Source: Oceanicaulis sp. MMSF_3324 (GTDB taxonomy: Bacteria > Pseudomonadota > Alphaproteobacteria > Caulobacterales > Maricaulaceae). From it: a stretch of 64,000 nucleotides of DNA. This document shows positions 49,795-58,741 of the stretch, piece by piece (position 1 is the stretch's first letter; each line of letters starts with the position of its first letter). A program made the translations under genes and the position numbers. The notes below the pieces were generated by a model that worked only from the letters and a program-made list of their open reading frames with translations, was not told the DNA's origin and searched no databases. The stretch is taken from contig NZ_JASHIU010000001.1 of the NCBI RefSeq assembly GCF_030733545.1, forward strand, positions 607,024-671,023. The letters are read 5' to 3'.

Positions 49795-50424
49795 TCACTC
49801 CCGGCGCACTACGCGATAGGCGGCGCCGCTTCCGTTCACGCGCAGCAAGTAGCTGCCCATGCTGGCGCGCCGGATCTCCACATAGACCGGGCCGCGATTG
49901 AAATTCGGTGACCGGCGAAGGTCCGGGCCCCCCACATGCTCCCAGACCTGACCGTTGACCATGACGAAGAAGACGTCGTCATAGCCGCGGCGCTCGATCT
50001 CGGCGAGCTGAAGGCGGATTTCATCAATCTGTCCGCCATTCGTGCGGGACAAGACTTCCGACTGTCGAGGCGCTTCGGCGGTGTTCCCGGGCGCAGCGGC
50101 CTCGTCCTCGGCTGGTTCTTCCAGACTGCTCTCAGATCTACCGCCGAACAGGGAGAAGGACAGGTTGGGGAGGCTGGGAAGCTCCAATCCGAAGCCGTCC
50201 TGTTCAACCGCTTCGACTTCGCTGCGGTTCACAACGACAAGATCGTCCGAGATGTCCGTCAGCGGCGCGACCGCCTCATCATAGCAAGCCAGTCGTGCTG
50301 CATCCTCAGTGATATTGCTGCAGGCGATCACAGCCTGCAGGTCAGGGCTTTGCGCACTGGCGGCTGTCGGGAAAAAAAGTGCAAGGCTGCTAGCAGTGCA
50401 GACAAGCCAACTGTGCTGGCGCAT
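49795..50424 (-). CDS. Secreted protein with RLACYD motif, unknown function
   Basis: The 209-aa protein has a signal peptide (LVCTASSLALFFPTAASAQS). Next comes ACSNITEDAARLACYDEAVA near residues 34-53: the CxxIxxxxxRLxCYD pattern occurs in several secreted proteins, including VasI-like ones. The middle is acidic and probably flexible (SLEEPAEDEAAAPGNTAEAP); the C-terminal part contains QVWEHVGGPDLRR and YVEIRRASMGSYLLRV, looking like a small beta domain. A periplasmic role is expected; no more specific function is supported. Confidence 0.75.
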   Translation of the reverse strand: MRQHSWLVCTASSLALFFPTAASAQSPDLQAVIACSNITEDAARLACYDEAVAPLTDISDDLVVVNRSEVEAVEQDGFGLELPSLPNLSFSLFGGRSESSLEEPAEDEAAAPGNTAEAPRQSEVLSRTNGGQIDEIRLQLAEIERRGYDDVFFVMVNGQVWEHVGGPDLRRSPNFNRGPVYVEIRRASMGSYLLRVNGSGAAYRVVRRE

Positions 50425-50519
50425 GTGAGGCTCCTAACTTCAGCGGTTCCGCAAACTTTCTTGCAGACACGGCTAATGAAGTCAGCTTTGTACCATCAAT
50501 CAAGCGGGATTTGCTTCAC

Positions 50520-50888
50520 TTAAGCGGCCTCGACCACTTTCGCGACTTCGTCGACCAGGTCGCGCAGGTGGAAGGGCTTGGACAGGACCTTGGCCTGGTT
50601 GGGCGCCTGGGAGCCGGCGTTCAGTGCGACGGCGGCGAAGCCGGTGATGAACATGATCTTCAAGCCCGGGTCGATCTGGGCCGCGCGGCGGGCCAGCTCG
50701 ATCCCGTCCACGCCCGGCATGACGATGTCAGTCAGCAGCAGCTCGTATGCGCCAGGCGTTTCGCCCAGAGAATCGAGCCCTTCCTCGCCATCAGCCACAG
50801 CGTCCACGTCATGGCCCGCGCGATTGAGCGCCTTGGCCAGGAAGTCACGCATGGAGTCATCGTCTTCTGCCAGAAGAATGCGGGCCAT
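50520..50888 (-). CDS. cpdR: Single-domain response regulator CpdR
   Basis: The 122-aa receiver begins MARILLAEDDDSMRDFLAKA and carries acidic residues 8-11, phospho-acceptor D54 (LLLTDIVMPG), T in FITGFAA and K in LSKPFHL. There is no output domain. In Caulobacter CpdR delivers substrates to the ClpXP protease when unphosphorylated and is itself degraded; here the protein ends KVVEAA, an Ala-Ala end of ClpX type. AAGGGGGC precedes ATG 50888. It is divergent from an N-formylglutamate amidohydrolase gene. Confidence 0.93.
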   Translation of the reverse strand: MARILLAEDDDSMRDFLAKALNRAGHDVDAVADGEEGLDSLGETPGAYELLLTDIVMPGVDGIELARRAAQIDPGLKIMFITGFAAVALNAGSQAPNQAKVLSKPFHLRDLVDEVAKVVEAA

Positions 50889-51032
50889 TGCCGCCCCCTT
50901 GTCTGTTTCCACCAATCGATAGGCTAACCCAAACTCGTAAAAGTCAACTGAACGCATAGGCGCCGCGCAACCGCTTTATCAGTGAGGCTTATGCCGCATT
51001 GACCTTCTGCGCTTTGCGATCACAATCAACCC

Positions 51033-51905
51033 ATGCAACCGGCATCAGAATCCATGATTGGCGTGATTCATGAACCCGTGATCGTTCATGAGCCTGATCT
51101 GCGCACCTCGCCCTTCATCTTCGCCTCGCCGCATTCGGGACGATGTTATGAAGAGGGCTTTCTGCGTCAGGTCAGCGCGCCCTTGTCTGTGCTGCGCCGG
51201 TCAGAAGATGCGTATGTGGACCAGTTTTTCACTTCGGTGACCGAGATGGGGGCGAGCTTCGTCGAGGCGCTGTTTCCGCGGGCCTTTGTGGATCCCAATC
51301 GTGGACCGGACGAGCTGGACGCACGTCTGTTTGAGGATGCGGCGTCGATCGGGCTGGCGCCCCCCAATGCGCGTACGTCGGCCGGGCTAGGCGTTGTGCC
51401 GCGTCTTGCGGCGGATGGACGGAGCATTCATCCGGGCAAGATCTCTTACGCGGAAGGCCGCCGCAGGATTGATGCGTATTACCGTCCCTATCACGATGCT
51501 TTGAAGTCCCAGATCGACCGGGCCGTGGATCAGTTCGGTCATGCGGTTCTGATTGATTGCCATTCCATGCCGTCATCGAGCGGGCGAGGCGCAGACATTG
51601 TTCTGGGCGATCGCTTCGGCGCCTCCTGCGGGCGAAATTTGATCAACCATGCAGAAGCGTATTTCAAATCGATGGGCTTTGCGGTAACCCGGAACCGTCC
51701 ATATGCCGGGGGGTACACAACGGAGCATTACGGTCAGCCTTTGGCCGCAGTGCATGTCATGCAAGTGGAAATCAATCGCGGATTGTATCTGCGTGAGGCT
51801 GACGTGCAACCTTCGTCGAGTATGGACAAATTGACTGAACGCCTGAAAACATGGGCCAAGTCTATGATTTGTACGGAACACACAGGTAGACTTGCCGCGG
51901 AGTAA
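51033..51905 (+). CDS. N-formylglutamate amidohydrolase family protein
   Basis: The 290-aa protein has the FGase motif SPHSGRCYEEGF near residue 33, RAFVDPNRGPDELDARLF near 84, IDCHSMPSSSGRGADIVLG near 172 and a C-terminal QVEINRGLYLREA. HutG-type enzymes split N-formylglutamate into formate and glutamate, the last step of one histidine-degradation route. No other hut gene is nearby, so the substrate could be another N-formyl compound. It sits opposite cpdR, sharing a promoter region of 144 bp; the ATG lacks a strong ribosome site. Confidence 0.88.
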   Translation: MQPASESMIGVIHEPVIVHEPDLRTSPFIFASPHSGRCYEEGFLRQVSAPLSVLRRSEDAYVDQFFTSVTEMGASFVEALFPRAFVDPNRGPDELDARLFEDAASIGLAPPNARTSAGLGVVPRLAADGRSIHPGKISYAEGRRRIDAYYRPYHDALKSQIDRAVDQFGHAVLIDCHSMPSSSGRGADIVLGDRFGASCGRNLINHAEAYFKSMGFAVTRNRPYAGGYTTEHYGQPLAAVHVMQVEINRGLYLREADVQPSSSMDKLTERLKTWAKSMICTEHTGRLAAE

Positions 51906-52074
51906 AGTTTTTTGGAAAGCATATTCTAAGAGTCTTTCCTCAGAAGCGATGTGTGCTGCTGTGTTCACTTGCGAGGCGAACAGGGCTGTGCCATATCTCA
52001 GGTGTCATTGAAGTGTCGTGTTGCGATGATGACGGGGGAGTCGCAACTGGAAAAATTGATCGAGGGTTTTCACA

Positions 52075-52467
52075 ATGACCAATGCAATTGACCATCACGT
52101 GGGTAAACGGATCCGTCGCCGTCGCCGTCTGCTGGGCCTGACCCAGCAACAGCTTGCGCAATCGGTCGGCATTCGCTTCCAGCAAATCCAGAAATACGAG
52201 AGCGGCGCAAACCGCGTCAGCGCGTCTCGCTTGTTCGAGCTGGCTGAAGCGCTCGATGTCCCCGTTCAATACTTCTACGAAGGTCTTCAGGGCTCTGGTG
52301 AATCCGCCGCGCCAGAGGGCGAGAACGTCGCCGCCGACGTGCTTTCGCAAAAAGAGACGCTTGATCTGGTCCGCGCCTATTACAAGCTCAACGAACGGCC
52401 GCGTCGTCGCCTGCTTGAGCTGGCTCGGTCGCTCGATCCCGATTCCCGCGGGGAAAACGTCGCTTAA
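52075..52467 (+). CDS. XRE-family helix-turn-helix regulator
   Basis: The 130-aa protein begins with a Cro/CI-type HTH (residues 8-65): VGKRIRRRRRLLGLTQQQLA and GIRFQQIQKYESGANRVSAS. The C-terminal 60 residues form a helical dimerisation-like region (SQKETLDLVRAYYKLNERPR). It matches the small regulators common in Caulobacterales and Rhizobiales. A gap of 24 bp separates it from hisN. Its targets are unknown. Upstream 51906-52074 contains no clear operator. Confidence 0.9.
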   Translation: MTNAIDHHVGKRIRRRRRLLGLTQQQLAQSVGIRFQQIQKYESGANRVSASRLFELAEALDVPVQYFYEGLQGSGESAAPEGENVAADVLSQKETLDLVRAYYKLNERPRRRLLELARSLDPDSRGENVA

Positions 52468-52491
52468 GCCTTGTCGTTCGACATCGAGTTG

Positions 52492-53298
52492 ATGATGCCC
52501 GATCTGGATGTGTCTGCAGAGTTGGCGCTGGCCGCTCAGCTCGCGGACGCGGCGCGTCCCATAGCCCTGCAACACTTCCGGACCGGACTTCATGTGGACG
52601 CCAAACCGGCGCACGAATTCGATCCTGTGACTGAAGCAGACCGCGCCATCGAGGCCCGCATTCGCGCCATTCTGGCCGAGGCGCGCCCTGAGGATGGCGT
52701 TCTGGGTGAGGAACAGGCCGAAACGCTGGGGCAGTCTGGTCGGACCTGGGTCGTTGATCCGATTGACGGCACGCGCGCTTTTATTGCGGGACTGCCAACC
52801 TGGTGCGTTCTCATCGCACTTTATGGCCCGGACGGTCCTCTTCTGTCCGTCATCGATCAGCCCTTTACCGGCGAACGCTTCAGCGGCGTAACCGGGCAGG
52901 GCGCCTGGCTGGATCATGGCGGAAGCCGCCAATCCCTGCGCACGCGCCCGGCTGTGACACGTGTTGAAGACGCGATCCTCTCTACGACAGATCCGGGATT
53001 GTTCGAGGGCGCCGAGGCGGACTGCTTTTCCCGCCTGGCCCAGGCCGCAAAGGTCCGCCGATACGGGCTGGACGCCTATGCCTATGCCGCACTGGCGGCT
53101 GGCGGTGTGGACCTTGTGATCGAAAGCGGTCTTAAGCCCTGGGATGTGGGCGCGTTGATCCCGGTCGTCACCGGCGCCGGCGGCGTGATCACGAACTGGC
53201 GGGGCGGGCCCGCCCATGAAGGCGGGCAGATGCTCGCCGCCGCGACCCCGCAATTGCATGCCCAAGCGCTTGAACAGCTCGCCGCCGCCGCGCTGTGA
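52492..53298 (+). CDS. hisN: Histidinol-phosphatase, inositol-monophosphatase type
   Basis: The 268-aa protein has the IMPase signatures DPVTEADRAIEARIRAIL near residue 45, GEEQAETLG near 74, WVVDPIDGTRAFIAGLP near 83 and GLKPWDVGALIPVVTGAGG near 215, giving the Mg-binding Asp/Glu cluster. Such alphaproteobacterial proteins act as HisN in histidine synthesis. ATG 52492 is one of two adjacent Mets. It lies 24 bp after an HTH regulator gene. Other IMPase-family substrates remain possible. Confidence 0.85.
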   Translation: MMPDLDVSAELALAAQLADAARPIALQHFRTGLHVDAKPAHEFDPVTEADRAIEARIRAILAEARPEDGVLGEEQAETLGQSGRTWVVDPIDGTRAFIAGLPTWCVLIALYGPDGPLLSVIDQPFTGERFSGVTGQGAWLDHGGSRQSLRTRPAVTRVEDAILSTTDPGLFEGAEADCFSRLAQAAKVRRYGLDAYAYAALAAGGVDLVIESGLKPWDVGALIPVVTGAGGVITNWRGGPAHEGGQMLAAATPQLHAQALEQLAAAAL

Positions 53299-53310
53299 GC
53301 CGTCAGAAAA

Positions 53311-53338
53311 ACGCCGGCCTGGCGAACCAGGCCGGCGT
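53311..53338 (-). terminator. Terminator of the methyltransferase-like lipoprotein gene
   Basis: ACGCCGGCCTGG (53311-53322) pairs with CCAGGCCGGCGT (53327-53338), loop CGAA. On the minus strand it is followed by TTTTT, so it ends the gene at 53354. Confidence 0.85.
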
Positions 53339-53353
53339 CAGTCTGTATGACGA

Positions 53354-54307
53354 CTATGCGTCTTCGGGTTTTCTGAACAACAGGGTCATCCGGTCGGACT
53401 CACCGATTGCGTCATAAGGCGCGCGGTCGAAGTCCGGATCAGCCGGTTCGCCGAAGGCCGAGGTGCGCGACACGGGCGGCAGGGTCCAGACGCCGAACGG
53501 GTGATCGGCGGTATCCGCCGGGTTGGCGTTGATCTCGCTGGCTTCCACCAACTCGAAACCTGCTTCTTCCGCCATGGAGACGACCAGGTCTTGCTGCACA
53601 TAACCCGTGCTCGCGCGCGGATCCTGAACGCGATCAGCCGGCAAACGGTGCTGGACGAGGCCCAGGACGCCGCCCGGCGCCAGGACGTCATAGAAATCGC
53701 TGAAGGCTTTTTCCGCCGCACCGCGGCCCATAAAGGAATGGGTGTTGCGGAAAGTCACGATGGCGTCCACCGATCCCGGCTCGGCAATGGGGCCGGTCTC
53801 GCTGTCGAAGGTGGCCATTGTGACGTCGCCATAGATCGGGCCGCCGAACTTGTCTTCGAAGCTCTGACGAAAGTCCAGGGCGCGCTGATTGTCCGGTGCA
53901 ATGTCAGACCAGACGGCGATGTATTCACCGCCATTGGCGTTGACCCAAGGCGCCAGGATATCGGTGTACCAGCCGCCGCCGGGCCAGATTTCCATGACAC
54001 GTCCAGACGGGTCGATGCCAAAGAAATCCAAGGTTTCCCGAGGGTTGCGGTAGGCGTCCCGGGCTTTGGCGTCTTCGCTGCGCCATTCGCCGTCAACGGC
54101 CCAGCTCAGGCTGCCGGTCTCGGCGCCGTCGTCATCGGCCATCATGGCGTCACCATCGTCCTGGTAACCATCCATATTGGCGGAGTCGTCGGCCATGTCG
54201 GCAGCCGGGGCGGTGGTCTCCATCTCCTCGTCAGAGGACGGGGCGCCGCAAGCCGCCAGAACGGCGCAAGCCGAGGCGGCGGAAAGAAGAGCTGTCAGGC
54301 GTTGCAT
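53354..54307 (-). CDS. Secreted SAM-methyltransferase-like lipoprotein (COG4798 type)
   Basis: The 317-aa protein has a lipoprotein signal (LLSAASACAVLAAC, Cys near 20), a long acidic, Met- and Asp-rich linker (about 25-70) and a methyltransferase fold: DAYRNPRETLDFFGIDPSG and VMEIWPGGGWYTDILAPWVN near 110-135. The lipid anchor places the domain outside the cytoplasm, where SAM is not available, so catalysis is doubtful; the domain may bind another ligand. The start ATG 54307 follows GGAG seven nt upstream; the longer frame to 54499 is unlikely. A terminator follows. Confidence 0.8.
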   Translation of the reverse strand: MQRLTALLSAASACAVLAACGAPSSDEEMETTAPAADMADDSANMDGYQDDGDAMMADDDGAETGSLSWAVDGEWRSEDAKARDAYRNPRETLDFFGIDPSGRVMEIWPGGGWYTDILAPWVNANGGEYIAVWSDIAPDNQRALDFRQSFEDKFGGPIYGDVTMATFDSETGPIAEPGSVDAIVTFRNTHSFMGRGAAEKAFSDFYDVLAPGGVLGLVQHRLPADRVQDPRASTGYVQQDLVVSMAEEAGFELVEASEINANPADTADHPFGVWTLPPVSRTSAFGEPADPDFDRAPYDAIGESDRMTLLFRKPEDA

Positions 54308-54514
54308 ATACTCACTCCGATTAGCCGTGATGGCGGGGATCATAGAGCCGGAACGCCCGAGCTCACAATGGCGCGAGCCCGATGAATGACGAGAAGTTGA
54401 AAAAAATCGCGTTGCCCTCTTGCGCCCTCTGATCCGCTTACCCAATTCCAGATGTGCAAGGCCGCCAGATGGGGCTTTGCGGATTGCCGGACGGACCACG
54501 CTGCACGCTGCGGG

Positions 54515-54584
54515 TGGTCGGAATGGCGGACCATTAGAAACCCATAGCCCGCATTGCGGGTCCGATCGCTTCCAAGGAGGATCG
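54515..54584 (+). promoter_or_regulatory. ROSE-like RNA thermometer in the hsp20 leader
   Basis: Three hairpins precede the ATG at 54590. The first two are TGGTC with GACCA (54515-54533) and CCCGC-ATT-GCGGG (54548-54560). The third masks the ribosome site: C-G-A (54563-54565), U-C-(G)-C-U (54566-54570) with the Shine-Dalgarno AGGA (54578-54581) and UCG (54582-54584), with the G bulged as in the ROSE consensus UYGCU. Loop is UCCAAGG. Confidence 0.75.
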
Positions 54585-54589
54585 ATACG

Positions 54590-55060
54590 ATGCGTACCAC
54601 TGATTTCTCACCGCTTTACCGCACGATTGTCGGATTTGACCGTCTGGCCAACATGATCGACAACGCGGCCAAGCTGGAGCCGACCGGCGGCTATCCCCCC
54701 TACAATATCGAGCAGCTCTCTGAACACGAGTATCAGATCGAGCTCGCTGTCGCCGGATTTGGCGAAGATGATCTCGACATTGAAGTGCAGGAAAACGTTC
54801 TGACCATTGCGGGCAAGCGCACGCAATCTGAGGACGCCGATCAGCGCAACTATCTGCATCGCGGCATTGCGGAACGCTCGTTCGAGCGCCGCTTCCATCT
54901 CGCCGATCATGTCCAGGTGCGTGAGGCCAGCCTCGAAAATGGCTTGCTGCGCATTCAGCTGGAGCGGGAAATTCCCGAAGCGAAGAAACCACGCCGCATT
55001 GCCGTGAACGGCAAATCTGAAACCAAGCTGATCTCGGCTGACAAGGCGTCCGCCGCCTAG
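54590..55060 (+). CDS. Small heat-shock protein (Hsp20 family)
   Basis: The 156-aa chaperone has an alpha-crystallin domain (about 35-130): YPPYNIEQLSEHEYQIELAV, NVLTIAGKRTQ, ERSFERRFHLADHVQ and NGLLRIQLEREIPEAKKP. The N-terminus (SPLYRTIVGFDRLANMIDNA) matches IbpA-like proteins. It holds unfolded clients for DnaK. AGGAGG is embedded in the ROSE-like hairpin, implying translational heat induction. A weak sigma-32-like TTGAAA (54397-54402) with CCCTCTT (54415-54421) lies further upstream. Two hairpins follow, the second a terminator at 55169-55204. Confidence 0.93.
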   Translation: MRTTDFSPLYRTIVGFDRLANMIDNAAKLEPTGGYPPYNIEQLSEHEYQIELAVAGFGEDDLDIEVQENVLTIAGKRTQSEDADQRNYLHRGIAERSFERRFHLADHVQVREASLENGLLRIQLEREIPEAKKPRRIAVNGKSETKLISADKASAA

Positions 55061-55168
55061 CCGGGATCATGGCCCGATCAGTCGGACGCACGTCGTCCCT
55101 CCCCCCGATTGTCGGCGTCTACCTGATCGGGCCGAACTTTTCTGACTGACTTCCCCTTTTTCGACTTC

Positions 55169-55204
55169 GCGGCGCGTCTCCCAAAATGAGATGCGCCGCT
55201 TTTT
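55169..55204 (+). terminator. Intrinsic terminator of hsp20
   Basis: GCGGCGCGTCTC (55169-55180) pairs with GAGATGCGCCGC (55188-55199) with one G-U pair, then TTTT. An 11-bp stem with a long loop (55071-55081 with 55123-55133) precedes it in the 3' untranslated region. Confidence 0.88.
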
Positions 55205-55208
55205 CGTG

Positions 55209-57266
55209 TCAGAGCAACTCGTCCTTGAGCGCCTGAATCGCATCTCGCCAGAGCCGGGCGCTGGAATCCGACGGCATGCGCCAGTCGCCACGCGGGCTCA
55301 AGGCGCCCGCAGAGGTCAGCTTTGGCCCATTGGGAACGGCTGAACGCTTGAATTGTGAACTGCCAAAGAAGCGTCTGGCGAACTCGCCCAGCCAGTGAAG
55401 AATGGTCGCGCGGTCAAAGGCGCGCTGGTCGGCATCGGCCACATGAGGCGGCCAGTCGCCAGCGCTGGCGTCACCCCAGGCCTGTTCGGCGAGGAAGGCG
55501 ATCTTGGCGGGCGAGAAGCCGTGGCGGACCACATAATGCAGGAAGAAGTCGTTGAGCGGGTAGGGCCCGATCGCGGCTTCGGTGCTCTGGATCGCTCCAT
55601 CCGCACTGGCCGGCACGAGCTCGGGGGAGATTTCGGTGTTGAGTACGGCCATGAGCGCGCGAGACACCTCCGGGCCATATTCTTCCCGGCGCGCGGCCCA
55701 GCCGATCAGATGCTGGATCAGGGTCTTCGCGACCCCGGCGTTCACATTGTAATGGCTCATGTGATCGCCGACGCCATAGGTACACCAGCCCAGGGCCAGT
55801 TCGGACAGATCGCCCGTGCCGATGACCAGCCCACCTTCATGGTTGGCCATGCGGAAGAGATAATCGGTTCTCAGCCCGGCCTGCACATTTTCGAAGGTGA
55901 CATCATACTGGTCTGCGCCATCTGAATAGGGATGGTCGAGATCGGCCAGCATGCGCTCGGCGGCGGGGCGGATATCGATTTCGCGATGGGTTGCACCCAG
56001 ACCCTTGATGAGCGCCAGCGCATTCTGGCGCGTGCCGGTTGAGGTGGCGAAACCGGGCAGGGTGACCGCCAGAATGTCGGAGCGATCGAGCCCGAGCCGG
56101 TCAAAGGCGCGAGCGGTGATGATCAGCGCCTGGGTGGAATCCAGTCCGCCCGACACCCCGATCACAGCGGTCTTCAGACCGGTCGCCTTGAGGCGCTGGA
56201 CTAGGCCCTGCACCTGGATGTTGTATGCCTCGTAGCAGTCCTCATCGAGCCGATCCGCGTCATTGGGGACGAAGGGGAAGCGGGCCACGGGCCGTTCCAG
56301 GGCGATCTCGGCGTCCGTATCCATCTCCAGCGTAAATCCGATGCGCGTATAACCCTTCAGGGCGTCGGCGTGCCGGGCGCAGGCGTCTCTCCATGTGGAC
56401 AGCCGTGCCCGCTCACCCGTGATCTGCTCCAGATCCATATCGGCGTAAAGCACCGCCGGAGCGTCATTGAGGAAACGCTCGCCTTCCGCGATCAACACGC
56501 CTTGCTGGTAGGCCAGAAGCTGACCGTCCCAGGCCAGATCGGTCGTGGACTCGCCTGCGCCAGCGGCGGAAAAGACGTAAGCGCCATGGGTGCGGCGGGA
56601 CTGGGCGTCACACAGTGCGGCGCGCTCGCGCGCCTTGCCGATGGTCGCGTTCGAGGCGGAGAGGTTCACCATCACGGTTGCGCCGGCCAGCGCGCCATAC
56701 AGGCTGGGCGGGATCGGTGACCAGAAATCCTCGCAGATTTCGGCGTGGACAATGAGGCCGGGCAGGTCGAGCGCTTCAAACAGGAGGTCCGTCCCAAACG
56801 GCGCAATATGTCCGCCGACTTCGATCGTGTCCTCGATCACGCTTGAGGCGTCCGAGAACCAGCGCTTTTCATAGAATTCGCGATAATTCGGCAGATAGCT
56901 CTTGGGGATGACGCCCAGCAGCTGGCCGTTCTGGACCGCCAGCGCACAATTGAACAGCTGGCCGGCGCTGCGGAGCGCGCAGCCGAAAAGGATCAATGGT
57001 CTCAGACCTTTGCTGGCTTCGATGATCCGGGCGGCTGCCTGTTCCGCTGCATCCAGCATTGCGGTCTGGTGATGCAGGTCGTCGATGGAATAGCCGGTGA
57101 TCCCCAGTTCGGGAAACAGGCAGACCGCGGCATGGCGCTCATGCGCCTGGCGCACCAGACCGATCAGGGTTTCCGCGTTCGCCAGGGGCTCCGCCAGATG
57201 GACCTCCGGTGCGAAGGCGGCGATGCGGGCGAAGCCGTGGCGGTAGATGTTTGTGAATGCGGACAT
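55209..57266 (-). CDS. nadE: Glutamine-dependent NAD+ synthetase
   Basis: The 685-aa enzyme makes NAD+ from deamido-NAD using glutamine. The N-terminal nitrilase-type glutaminase domain (1-300) has CLFPELGITGYSIDDL with the Glu, and HAEICEDFWSPIPP with the Cys; the synthetase domain (about 330-685) has GVSGGLDSTQALII as ATP loop. Both domains look intact. The long form uses glutamine rather than ammonia. It is monocistronic and read away from hsp20's end. It starts at ATG 57266. Confidence 0.95.
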   Translation of the reverse strand: MSAFTNIYRHGFARIAAFAPEVHLAEPLANAETLIGLVRQAHERHAAVCLFPELGITGYSIDDLHHQTAMLDAAEQAAARIIEASKGLRPLILFGCALRSAGQLFNCALAVQNGQLLGVIPKSYLPNYREFYEKRWFSDASSVIEDTIEVGGHIAPFGTDLLFEALDLPGLIVHAEICEDFWSPIPPSLYGALAGATVMVNLSASNATIGKARERAALCDAQSRRTHGAYVFSAAGAGESTTDLAWDGQLLAYQQGVLIAEGERFLNDAPAVLYADMDLEQITGERARLSTWRDACARHADALKGYTRIGFTLEMDTDAEIALERPVARFPFVPNDADRLDEDCYEAYNIQVQGLVQRLKATGLKTAVIGVSGGLDSTQALIITARAFDRLGLDRSDILAVTLPGFATSTGTRQNALALIKGLGATHREIDIRPAAERMLADLDHPYSDGADQYDVTFENVQAGLRTDYLFRMANHEGGLVIGTGDLSELALGWCTYGVGDHMSHYNVNAGVAKTLIQHLIGWAARREEYGPEVSRALMAVLNTEISPELVPASADGAIQSTEAAIGPYPLNDFFLHYVVRHGFSPAKIAFLAEQAWGDASAGDWPPHVADADQRAFDRATILHWLGEFARRFFGSSQFKRSAVPNGPKLTSAGALSPRGDWRMPSDSSARLWRDAIQALKDELL

Positions 57267-57341
57267 GAAATCACCTGTCAGAGGGGCGGGGCCCCTTATG
57301 CTCAGAATGAGTATTTATCGGCTGGCGAGGCGGGTGTCGAC

Positions 57342-58640
57342 TCAGGCGGCGCTGATATCCACCGCATCGGTCAGGTCTTCCACCATGGAGGTGAATTTCG
57401 CGCTCACCTTGGCGCCGGTGAAGAAAGCGCGGGTGAAGACGGCCTTGCGCGCATCCACGCCATGAAGACGGGCGAAGGACAGGTCTGCGGCTTCAGCTTG
57501 CAGATGGTGCAGGTCCGCGCCCGACAGATCGGCGTAGCGCAGGCAGGCATCCGCAATGGAGGCGGCCAGCAGGCGATCATTGGGCAGCACAAGCGGGCCG
57601 AGCTGGGCTTCGCGCAAGTCGGCGTTGTTCAGCTTCGCGCCCTTCAGATCCGCGCCCCGCAGATCGGCGCCGCGCAAGGAGGTCATGCGCAAATCCGCTC
57701 CCGCCAGTTTGGCGCCCTGCAGCTCCACGCCCTCCATATCGAGGCCGTAAAGGATGGCGTTGCGCGCCTGAAGTGCGGTGAGGTTGCGGCCTGCCAGTGA
57801 TTTGAGGCCGCGCAAATCCTTGTCATTGAAGGTGGAAGGCTCGCCTTCCGCGCCGCCGGTTTCACACCAGCGCGCATGGCGGTCCAGCGCTTTTGCGGTC
57901 TCTCCGCCCGGATCGGCGATTTCGGGCGGCGGGGCATCACGCAGCGCGCCTTCAAGATTGGCGCGCTGGAACTGGCACATATCGGTCTTTGCGCCAATCA
58001 GCACGCAATCGCGCATATCAGCATCGCTCAGGTCCGCGCCATACAGATCGGCGTCCTGCAGATTGGCGCCGGGAAAGCGTGACCCGCGCAGATTGGCGCG
58101 GGTCAACCGCGCGCCGATCAGAACGGCGTCGGTGAAGTCCGACGATTGCGCCACGGCGCCGGTCATCTTGGTCTGTGACAGGTTCGCGCCCTTGAAGCGC
58201 GCTTCGCTGGCTTCACCGGGGCGTTGTTCATGGGTGATGACGGCGAGGCCCTTTTCCCGGTCCACCTGGGCGATGGCGCCTTCCCGCAAATCAGCCTGGC
58301 TGAGATCCGCGCCCGTCAGGTCCGCGCCGCGCAGGATCACGCCGCGCATATCCGCCCGGTGCAGCACGGCGCCGGAGAGGTTCGCCTGGCGCATGTCGGC
58401 CGCGAAGATCGTCGCGCGGGTCAGATTGGCGCCGGAAAAATTCGTCCCCTCGAGGATCGCGCCCGACAGGTCCGCGTCCGCGAGGTTGCGGCCTGACAGA
58501 TTCAGTCCCTTCAGGATCTTGTAGGAAAAGTTCGCCCGCGCGCCGCCCATGCGCCCATTCATCAAGAACTCATGCTTGCGGCAGATTTCATCCACCTCAA
58601 GCTGGCTCAGCGGCTGATACTGGATAGGCTTTCCGATCAT
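57342..58640 (-). CDS. Pentapeptide-repeat protein
   Basis: The 432-aa protein is dominated by A(D/N)LxG pentapeptide repeats in two blocks (about 45-235 and 280-375), for example LSGANLTRATIFAADMRQAN. They form a right-handed quadrilateral beta-helix. A polar stretch (240-275) separates them, and a short C-terminal helical part follows. No signal peptide is seen. Some pentapeptide proteins mimic DNA and protect gyrase (Qnr/MfpA); others are scaffolds. Its role is not determinable here. It stands 74 bp upstream of nadE's start on the same strand. Confidence 0.88.
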   Translation of the reverse strand: MIGKPIQYQPLSQLEVDEICRKHEFLMNGRMGGARANFSYKILKGLNLSGRNLADADLSGAILEGTNFSGANLTRATIFAADMRQANLSGAVLHRADMRGVILRGADLTGADLSQADLREGAIAQVDREKGLAVITHEQRPGEASEARFKGANLSQTKMTGAVAQSSDFTDAVLIGARLTRANLRGSRFPGANLQDADLYGADLSDADMRDCVLIGAKTDMCQFQRANLEGALRDAPPPEIADPGGETAKALDRHARWCETGGAEGEPSTFNDKDLRGLKSLAGRNLTALQARNAILYGLDMEGVELQGAKLAGADLRMTSLRGADLRGADLKGAKLNNADLREAQLGPLVLPNDRLLAASIADACLRYADLSGADLHHLQAEAADLSFARLHGVDARKAVFTRAFFTGAKVSAKFTSMVEDLTDAVDISAA

Positions 58641-58741
58641 CTTTGATCCGTTACGGGCGTTGGGCGCTGTCGCCCGTTGAGGGCGAGTGTGGACCCGGCC
58701 CTGTTAACGCTATCTTGTCGGAGCGTGCACAAAGCGCGTTT

